The notes below the pieces were generated by a model. It saw only the letters and a program-made list of their open reading frames with translations, was not told where the DNA came from and searched no databases. From positions 807,501 through 871,500 of the forward strand of contig JAWNZC010000294.1 of NCBI GenBank assembly GCA_035771165.1: a stretch of DNA of 64,000 nucleotides. The letters are read 5' to 3'. The stretch comes from Paragorgia papillata. Its lineage: Eukaryota > Cnidaria > Anthozoa > Scleralcyonacea > Coralliidae. How positions within the stretch are numbered: the first letter of the stretch is position 1; every line of letters begins with the position of its first letter. A program made the translations under genes and the position numbers. Shown piece after piece: positions 1-9,500 of the stretch.

Positions 1-505
1 ATAAATACTAACTACTTAATAAGCGAGAGTGAGGTCTTTACGGTAAAATATTAAACCGAGGTCTTGCTGTATTGACCGAGCGATAGCGAGGTTAATACGC
101 TCAAGACCGAGGTTTAATATTTTACCGTAAAGACCGAACGGTCGAGGTTATTAAGTAGTTTATTATATGGCACTTTTTATTTCAAAATCAATCTTGTATT
201 TCCTGGTCTTCGCTTCCTTTAACTTCGTCAAAACACCGAACTAGCGTTATTTTCTGTCGTTTTTTTTCTCGTCTGGATGGATACCAGAATTTACTTTGAT
301 AATGTTCATTGTCGTTTATTTCATTTATTTCCGTCGTTTTTCGGCAATTAACGTTTTTTATTAGGATTTTTAGTTTGTTACCGTTCGTAGGGCATTAACA
401 ATTTTCATAATCCCCACGGGCATTACGGAGAAATCTCGCCACGTCAGCAACCAATCACAGCGCGTGCTTTCACCGGAAGTAATCCGTGCCATATAATACA
501 AGCCA
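1..505. repeat. Composite inverted-repeat element, copy 1
   Basis: Positions 10-160 fold back (ctacttaataa ... ttattaagtag, with matching taccgtaaagacc arms). A segment with termini TATTATATGGCAC / GTGCCATATAATA follows, at about 165-502. The same composite recurs in the same orientation at 61701-62185. The left end may be cut by the window edge. Confidence 0.8.
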
Positions 506-1416
506 ATAATAGTTGCAAATTTTTGCTAGAAATTTGTATAGTTAATCGCATGAGGCCGAGGAAAATTAAGGTTTAATTTCACGAGTGTTTTCAAAATTTT
601 ACAAAATTGCCCGAGTCACGAAGCGACGAGGGTAATTTGTAAGATTTTGAAAATACGAGTGAAATTAAACCTTAGTTTTACGAGAACTCGTGCGATTAGG
701 TGTTAATAATATAGCGGGCAAAATTATTCAGGAGCTATATTATGTCCATAAAATGCCGAAGTAAACGTACCTTATCACGGTCGGTGCTCGGCAACATTCC
801 AATTTTTCTCGCTCTATCGCTGTGCCTGTAACTTTCTTTTTGTAAACACAGGCAAAAGTTCGTACATTTTCTAGTGTATTCATTTTCACTAATAGTTTAC
901 ACTCCTTCAATAGTTTTCAAAGTACACAAAAAAGCATTTTCAGACCAAAAAACCTTGCATATTTGTTGAAAATAGATCAGTCCTGTGAGGTTCACTGTTG
1001 CTAAGTAACAAAGCGACCAATCACATGCAAGAACTGCTGATCGAGGAACCAATCAAGTCGGCAAGTAATTTTGCCCTGAATTACAAAAAAATGCCCTCTT
1101 CATTAGCCAATCATATTCGAGTAATGTTGTCCTCTATATTATTACTCTCGGAATCGAACTGCAAAAAAGAAATTTGAAAAAAATAAAACGCTTTGTACTT
1201 GAATCGCTCCGAGTAAAGCCCTCCGGTTTTACTTAAGAAATTCTCAACTATTGATTGGTTTGTGTTTATCTCAAAATCAAATACAACTTTGTATTCTACA
1301 AATTGATAGCTTTCTAAGGATATATACTTTATTTTTGAGGCATAAATTCGATCTGATGAATTGAGAGCGTTTTGCCGGAATGACCCTGCAAATCTTAATG
1401 AAGACTTACTTATTGG
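506..1416. repeat. Intergenic DNA with a palindrome at about 540-690
   Basis: The arms AAGGTTTAATTTCACGAGTG and its complement near 650-675 form a hairpin typical of a small MITE. Elsewhere there are AT-rich single-copy-looking sequences with short repeated words (attattcagg, attagccaatca) and no coding exon. A signal-peptide exon for the carbonic anhydrase was looked for and not found. Confidence 0.5.
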
Positions 1417-1583
1417 TGGCTTTCACGTGACGTCACGCGGCCATATTTGTGCCCCAAAACAATAAAACGACGGCCATATTTGTGTCCTAAATGATACCAT
1501 TGGGATTTAGCTCTATTCTTATTCACAAATTTCCTATTGTTTTAGCAATCCAATATGGCTGTCGGTCACGTAGGTGAAACCCA
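1417..1583. repeat. Short imperfect inverted-repeat MITE
   Basis: Ends GGCTTTCACGTGACGTCA and TCACGTAGGTGAAACCC are imperfect inverted copies, each followed by GGCCATATTTG or CAATATGGC inside. Length is about 165 bp, non-coding. Confidence 0.6.
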
Positions 1584-1585
1584 AG

Positions 1586-2627
1586 AATAGACGGACGGCC
1601 AACCTCGATAAAAGTGTCTCAAAAACACCGTTGATGGCATTTTTTGTTACAAGCAGGCAACCATGCCAGATCGTATCGGATAGTATATACTTTGAACGTG
1701 AGGGGGGTTGCCAGCCGTAATTTTGAATTTATATACTATAATTTATGGGGTTTTTAAAACACATTGGAATGGATGGGATTTCTGTGGAGTCATGCAAACT
1801 ACGTTTGTGTTCTATTTTGAATGGCTCACTTCAGAATGCATCCAATCAGCGTGCGTGAAGTTATGATTAACCTAATTCGCATAACTCACAATGATAAACA
1901 AACAAGAAATATGGCGTAAATACACCTAGATATAACACTTCGAAGAAAAGCTACAACAACATAAGCTTACAAAGAATCAGAAATTTATTAGATCTGGTAG
2001 ATACAGGAAAGTCTCATATTCGTAAATTACCTCGTTTTATTTTGATAATTTGCCGATACCGCCATGTATCTATTGTTATAAAGCTGAGCTTTTGTACTAC
2101 AGTGTAGTGTTACTTTTTTTTGTTCCTTAGACATTTAACTCACCGGTTATGGCGGTTCAACAGTGCTATCTTGTGATACACCAAAGGCAACCGGTCTAAT
2201 CATCTTGATCAATGTCTAAGCTATACATTTCTATGGTGGCTTGTAACAAAAAATTGGCTGCTTGTTATGGCTGTTCTTCGAAGTGTTATATTTAGGTGAA
2301 TTTGCGCCATGTTTCTTGTTTGTTTATCATTGTGAGTTATGCGAATTAGAATAATCAGAACTTCACGCACGCTGATTGGATGCATTCTGAATTTAGCAAT
2401 TCAAATAAAACACAAACGTATATTAGACAGCTCTTTACAGATATCCCATCCATCACATTGTACTTCCAAAAAGCTCTATATTTTAGTATATAAATCAATA
2501 ATTACAGATGGTAACCTCCCTCACCTTCAAAGTATGCACTATCCGAAACGATTTGGCATGGTTGCCTGCTTGTAACAAAAAATGCCATCAAAAGTAATAT
2601 TTTTGAAGCCTTGGCCGACCGTCTATT
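1586..2627. mobile_element. 1-kb foldback element with ~370-bp arms
   Basis: The left arm 1586-1960 and right arm 2260-2627 are inverted copies. Examples are AATAGACGG/CCGTCTATT at the ends, AACCATGCCAGATCG/CGATTTGGCATGGTT, and AACACTTCGAAGAA/TTCTTCGAAGTGTT. The loop is about 300 bp. There is no transposase. It ends 31 bp before the first visible carbonic anhydrase exon. Confidence 0.85.
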
Positions 2628-2658
2628 AGTTAACATTTTATTTCGTTTTTCCTATCAG

Positions 2659-2978
2659 GGCCTTCTCAGTGGAAAGAAAATTATCCTGCTTGTAAGAGTA
2701 AACAACAGTCGCCTATAAGAATCCCAGTGCTTAAGAAAGAGTTCAATTTATTGCTCCAGGGGTCTCTACAGTTTACTCACTACTCTTGTCCATGCGGAGG
2801 CGATTTTCAGATGCGTAACACAGGAAGTACCTTAAAACTGAACGTAACCACTGCCTTTGCCACTCTGACCTTACACAGAAAAGAACGTTATTGGTTAGAT
2901 CAAATTCATTTTCACTGGGGAAGCGATAACACACAAGGTTCGGAACATCATTTTGCCAGACAAAGCTTTCCCGCTGAG
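2659..2978 (+). CDS. Carbonic anhydrase exon, core with first two zinc histidines
   Basis: Acceptor follows TTTTTCCTATCAG and the donor is GAG|GTATGC. It begins with two bases of a split codon and encodes PSQWKENYPACKSKQQSPI through FPAE. It contains the QSPI motif, the His64-equivalent position (Ser) and the HFHWG zinc motif. Ends in phase 0. Confidence 0.92.
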
Positions 2979-5900
2979 GTATGCTGTTTGTATACGTACA
3001 CACGTAAAAACCTCACAGCTTGTCAACAAGTTGTTGGCGCAACAAGCTTGTAACAAGCCTGGGAACAAGTTGTAACAATGCTGTTGGCTTATCACGCTGT
3101 AACAAGCTTGTTGATAACAAGATTGTTGAACTTACATATACACACCAATCATTGAATTAACTTTCTCTTATAATCTTTAGATTCATTTTGTCCATTACAA
3201 CATCAAATATAAACAGTTGTTGGAAGCTTTTAATAAGCCAAGTGGTCTTGCCGTTCTTGGAGTAATGGTCGAGGTAAGGTCCATTAACATTGCTTTATTA
3301 TCATATACCTCGGAGGTGAATAGTGCTTTTTACGCATTAATGTGATTGGCCCCTCAATTTCGGCATTTCGACGAAGTTGAAGATATTGTGGAGATCAGGA
3401 AATACATGATGTATTTTGTAATAAAAGGTGTCATCGTCTGGCTTCGGCCTCATTAGCATGGTCCAAAAGTAGTTCAAAACCTATAACTCAGCGGCAAATA
3501 TGTCTAAAATAATGCGTACGTCGATTTTCAAACCATGGTAATTAAAACAAGCAGACAACAAGCATCATCAATTCAATACCAAAAGAGTTGCGATACTGCA
3601 GAATATCGCGGAGTTATGGCAATTTTAAAACAGGAAGGTTTCGATGGCGGATCAGGAGTTCTGTGCTTATCTTCCTTCTTCCTAAAACACAACAATGTCA
3701 ACGACAAGCGAAAGTATATTAAAACGTTACGCTATTAGTTTATCAGGAATCCTCAGACCTTCTACTACCACGATTGAGCTTCGCATGTTCGACTTTGTCT
3801 ATGTAGCTCTTTCACGAGCGGTTTTAAATATGCAACTAGGTGTTTTATTCTTACTGACACAGTTTAATCCATAGAGAACCAGTAGCATTTATATATTTTC
3901 TGAACGACAACCGAAATTTTGCAAATATAGGATAAGATTTATCCCATGTTCTTCAATATTATTAACATTACAAGGTTCCAGCTTCGCATTTTGAGAAACA
4001 TGACAATTTAGTCATTTATTTCAAAAAAACACGCGCCTCCCCTATTAAATCCTATACAAATTTTGTGAATTCGATCAGTCATAATTGGCCACCAGTGGGT
4101 GTTGCGCAATCGGATGTCGCGAATTTCTGGCAATGAACCTGGACCGTTTGGTCTTAACCTCCCTATCACTCGGTAAATACAGCAAGACCTCAGTTTCTTA
4201 TTTTACCTTCCCAAATGCATTAATAATTCATGAGCTAATTAGCCAATCAAAGAAAAATATTTTATCATGTGCGTGATTTTTGAAACCCGGTGAAGTTCGC
4301 GCAAACTGAATTCATAATTAAGAAATCAGATGATAAACGGCGCAAACAAAGAACCGTTTATTACCGCATTTCTTAATTTTAAATTCAACATGAAACCACT
4401 GTGTACTAATATACACCGATAAACCGCCATCTTTGATTGGTCTTAGTAGTCACGACCCACAGTGTATTATAAGAAAATTTACACGTTTAAAGAGCGTAAG
4501 AATAGCAAAGAATTGAAAGCACTGGCAACATAAATTGTTCTTTGTGTTAGTGTTGGTGTTGGTGTTGGTGTTGGTGTTGGTGTTGGTGTTAGTGACTTAG
4601 TGTTGTTGGTGTTTGAAATGTTAAATTTGAAAGAAAGTTAGAGGAAACTATATTGTGATCATGAATTATTTTTTTATCTTCTTAAGATTGGAAAGGCGAA
4701 TCCAGCTTTCAATAATTTTCTGCGACATATGAACAAAGTGAGAATGGCCGGTAAAGTAATATTTTACTTTTTAATTTGTACTAAACTATAATTTATAAAG
4801 TTCAGAGTGGAGAAAATTCGAACAATGCTTATGAAACCTTAACGAAAGCTTAACGGCATGGGTTGTTTTTTTTCAAAACAACTAAAGGCTTAATAAATCT
4901 GAATCCTACTGTAATCCTCTCTGTCGTCCGCTGTTCAAAACCTACTCGATCAAATTCTAACTCTAACTCTCCGTCCACTTCATCATTCGTAAATGCAGAA
5001 CTACCACTTTCCAGAGATCATACTTCAACAGAATTACAAGAACATGGACACTCTAGTTAACGCAGGGACTTAGCCAGAGGGGGAGCGGGGGAAGCGGTCG
5101 CTCCCCCCTTTGCATGACGAAATTTTGTTTTGAACACTCGTACTCAGACGCACAGGTGATTTACCTAGCGGTTATTGACGCTAGTGACTAATAATATGAA
5201 ATGGTACCTTCCTTGGCTCCTAATCCAGTCTCCGTATGTATCGCACGCATGTAACTTAACTCAACGGTTTGTTTTTTTTAGTATTTTATGACTTTTCAAA
5301 CTTTCAGAATTGTGTAAAATCTTCTCCCAAAATGCAGGAAATGCCATTTTAGAGACTCTAGATTTCAAAATTTCCCGGGGGGGCATGCCACCAAGACGTT
5401 TCGCTCCTCCCCTTTCAAAATCCTGGCTACGTCCCCGAGTCACTGATCTATCAGTGCCCTGGGTTAACGAACTTACCAATATTAATTTTAATACACTAGA
5501 ACTGGCCTCATTTAGATCCCTAATGCTCAGCTACTACTTTACTGCTCTTGTGAATACTTATAACCCTGACGATCCCAATTGCAACAATATTCTCGCAGTC
5601 TTACACGCAAAGTCGCAAACATTACTTCCTGTTTTTAGTATTTATTTCCATATTGTATATTGTGTAAGTTTTATTAGTATTTTTTGACATGAAATTTTAT
5701 ATTTTTGGGGCTCGCCGTGTTTGTGTTTGAATGGCCCTCGTTCTATACATGTATTTAGTCACGTCTATGGCGAAGCTAATAAAATAAATAAATAATAAAA
5801 TTAAGTCTGTCTTATTTGAAAGGACACTTAAAATGACAAAGTAACATTTTTTTGAAGTTTCTTGTTTCGTTTTTGAGTGAGCTTCAATTTGTTTATATGC

Positions 5901-6551
5901 AAATCAAACATTTTGAGGTTATATATTGTTGCTATTATCAAACAAAATTAACTCGGAAAGCGTGTGGGGGTGTTTTTCTCACGACATTAAAGATGTAGAT
6001 TCTCAAGCAACTAGAAATACATAAACGCAACAACAGCTCGCCCGCTTTTAACGGGAAGAATTATAATGCAAGGTTTCCCTCGAACCATGGAAAAAACGCC
6101 TGGGAAAATGTATATTATTTGACAGGATTTTTGCTGTTTTAACTGAGTTTAATACTGAAAAGGTTTTGGATATATACCGACTCTAATCAGCTAAAGAAAG
6201 CTGGTAAATTAAATACGAATCACTGCTTACCGTTAAATTTTCTTTTGGCTCTGCTCAGATGCTGCAAACACTGCCATACGGGCTACGGCGTTTGGTTTCC
6301 GTGGTTTTCTCGTTCGGTTCTTAGCAACAAGCAATCAATTCTCTTCAAAATGTGAAAAGCTGTTTGTGTTGGTGTTCCTTTCAATTCACTGTTCTCTCTC
6401 TCGAGCCAAGATATATCAGTGCATAAGTCTTTTGCTGGCTTTGAACAGACACACGAAGAAACATCTTTTTGTTTTTTTCAGTCACATTTGGCGGCATCTT
6501 TTCCAATCTTTATCGCAATTTTTCATGCTTTTTCAATGGTATCTAGTCGTG

Positions 6552-6592
<41 letters not shown>

Positions 6593-9500
6593 CATATATA
6601 CATACATATAAACATCTCGCAGAATTTCTTTCCCACTCGCGTGTGATTTCGCGTGTAAAGTGGATTCCACGCGTGGCTCGGACTCGGGGATTATGTTTGA
6701 TAATAGCAAAGATATATAACCTTTTCCGATAAGTCAGAGTATTATGCACATATGACGTCAAAATGTTTAATTTTTATATCAAACAATCTGAAATATTCCA
6801 AAAACGAAGCAAGGAAACGAAAAACTGCGAAAGATGTTACTTTGTCATTTTAAGTGTTCTTTCAAATAAAACAGTCTTAATTTTTTGCTACGATCAAAAT
6901 TTCGGATTCGATGTTTTCACATTTTCGAAACGTTTATGCGGTTTTTACTTATCTCCTCAAACCGTTTTTTTATTGCGAGGACCGGAAGACGTTTTATTTT
7001 TGCTTTATATCTCGAGATTTTGGGGCCGCCATTATTTTACCATGTTCCTGAGTCCCATTGTCATAGCCAGAGAAAATTACGTCAGATTCTCAATATTAAA
7101 GTCTGCATGCCTAATTTTCAGGTACATATCTCAACTTAGAGGTCGCATTTATCGAAACATCTTCCACTATGACTATAAGAATCCAAGAATATACGAGTAA
7201 AGCTCATTTAAGCTGGATTTACGCGTTTAGATTCAGGCACGTAGCCAGGAATCTGAAAGGGGGGAACCGTCATGAGTGACGACACATTTCTAGGGGGTGC
7301 GGGGGCACGCTCCCCCGAAAAATATTTGAATTTTGGGTCCATTTTTGAGCAAAATACAAAGGTCTTTAATTTCTTTTTTTTAACAGTTTATCCCACCATT
7401 TTTAAGAAATATTTCTGTCCAAATGAGATTAAACGTTCATTTAGGTGTAAAAAATTAGCTAAAACGATCGTAGTCATTGTGGACGCAGTTTTCTTGAAAG
7501 CATTATATATACTGAAAGGATATGAAGATAATGAAGGATAATGAAGGTGAAGGCCCAATGGTGTTATCTTGTTCGAAGTTCGAACATCCCACCGATCGCA
7601 GGCTCGCGGCGGTCAACAGGAGAATACTTTGTGTAATAGAGAGCCATGAGTACTTCGAAAGGTAACAGCTAGCTACGGTGTTACTACGGTGTTACAAGCA
7701 CAATATTTCTTCACATTTATGAACTATTAATTAGTCGGTGAATTATAAAAATTAGATTTAATCATTGAAAAAAATCTTAGTTATATGTCTTCAAAAGGGG
7801 GGTAGCCGCGGCTCCCATGGCTCCCCCCTGGCTACGTACCTGTTTAGATTAGGAAGTACTGCTGAGAGATCGCGGACTCCCCTGAAACACATTTCAATAA
7901 TGGCGGCCGAATAATTCTGGAGAGTTTTATTCGAGTGTTTTTTACATCAATGCTTATTTTAGACCTCGACAAATCTATTCTGTGCAGAAAAGTAAATATA
8001 AAATTTCGTCGTAGTAGCACTTTAAAGAGAATCTGTGAACTAAATAGATTTTTTTTTTTCGTTACAAATTTTTTCAGGTCAAGTCCACCAATTTCCCGCT
8101 TTTGACGTACAAACGTTGTTACCATCGAACACAAAGGATTTCTATCGTTACAAAGGCTCACTGACCACACCTCCGTGCTTTGATCATGTCACATGGACAG
8201 TGTTCTACACGCCTATCGAGATTTCACAGGAACAGGTATGTACTGATTTATGATGATGTAGAGTTACTGACCTAAAATATAACTGAACTACGGGTGACCT
8301 TATGTCAATGAGTAGCAATGGGTGACAAATCCAAGATGGCGGTTTATGGATCCTTTCTCCCATAGTAGTAACCGCTGACCTTTTTCTCATAAATATATTT
8401 TTAACTGAATTGATTGGCCTGCGGGCGCGGCTGAGCCCACAGTTAAATGAACATGTTGGGTAGAATACGGTCAGTCGCCGCTACCATGAGAGAAAAGACT
8501 CACATTTCCGCCATCTTTGTTTGTTCACTTTATGGAGGGGACCCGCAGTCCAGTTATATATAAGTCAGTGGTTGTCAAGTCTTATATAACCCAAGTACTT
8601 TATGTAAGCCTGGCCCCAACACAAACGCTAATCTTAATTAAGAATTTCGTGCGTTTAGGACAAGCACTTATGCGGAATAAAATAGAGCCCCTATTGTTCT
8701 ACCATCTTTATTTATCTTATGAGAATTTAGTTTTATTCTTGTTCGAAAATTAAGTATGCTTTATTTGAAAGAACACTTAAAATGACAAAGTAACATCACT
8801 TTCTTCGTTGTTGAGATATTTTAGTTTGTTTGATATGCAAGTTAAGCATCTTGACGTCACATGTGCATAGTGACTTACCGGAGAAAGTTATATATCGTTG
8901 CTGTTATCAAACATATAGGGGAGCACAGGTGGTGTTAGCGCGCTGCCTCTCACCAAAAAGTTAAGCCGATTAGACGGGTTAGTACTTGGGTGGGTGACCG
9001 CTTGGGAATGACCCAGTTGTCGAGCTTGGAACTCATGTGAGTAGAGTTGTAGTTGATCTCTCATGTGCTTCGGGGGATTTTCTCCAGGTTCCCCGGTTTT
9101 CCTCCCTCCATAAAATCAACACCTAACATCTTAACAGTGATCCATGCGTGGTCTGAACTGTGTCGAATGGCGGCAGCCTGGTGCGCCTCTGATATGCCTC
9201 GACACGGCCTCGTTGGTCTGAGTCCTTCGCAATTCAGCCACTTGACTGCAAGTAAGGATGATTAGCCCCCAGTCCTTTATCCTTTAGAGAGCGGTTCCCT
9301 AGTTTGGCGTCAAAAACGTCGCTTCCCTAGGAATTTTGCCTCCACGTTCAGGTCTGAACTGTGTCGTATGGCGGTTGCCTCGTTGGTCTGCGTCCTTCGC
9401 ATTCAGCCACTGGCTGCAAGTAAGGATGATTAGTCCCCAGTCCTTTATCCTTTAAAGAGCGGTTCCCTGTTTGGCGTAAAAAACGTCGCTTCCCTGGAAA

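Noticed and set aside
1397..1429. Signal-peptide-like start MKTYLLVAFT for the carbonic anhydrase
   Set aside because: It stops after ten codons and lies in the end of a MITE; no donor in the needed phase.
8930..9020. 5S rRNA gene
   Set aside because: Only the internal control region is similar; the 5' third is missing or unrelated and a SINE body follows.
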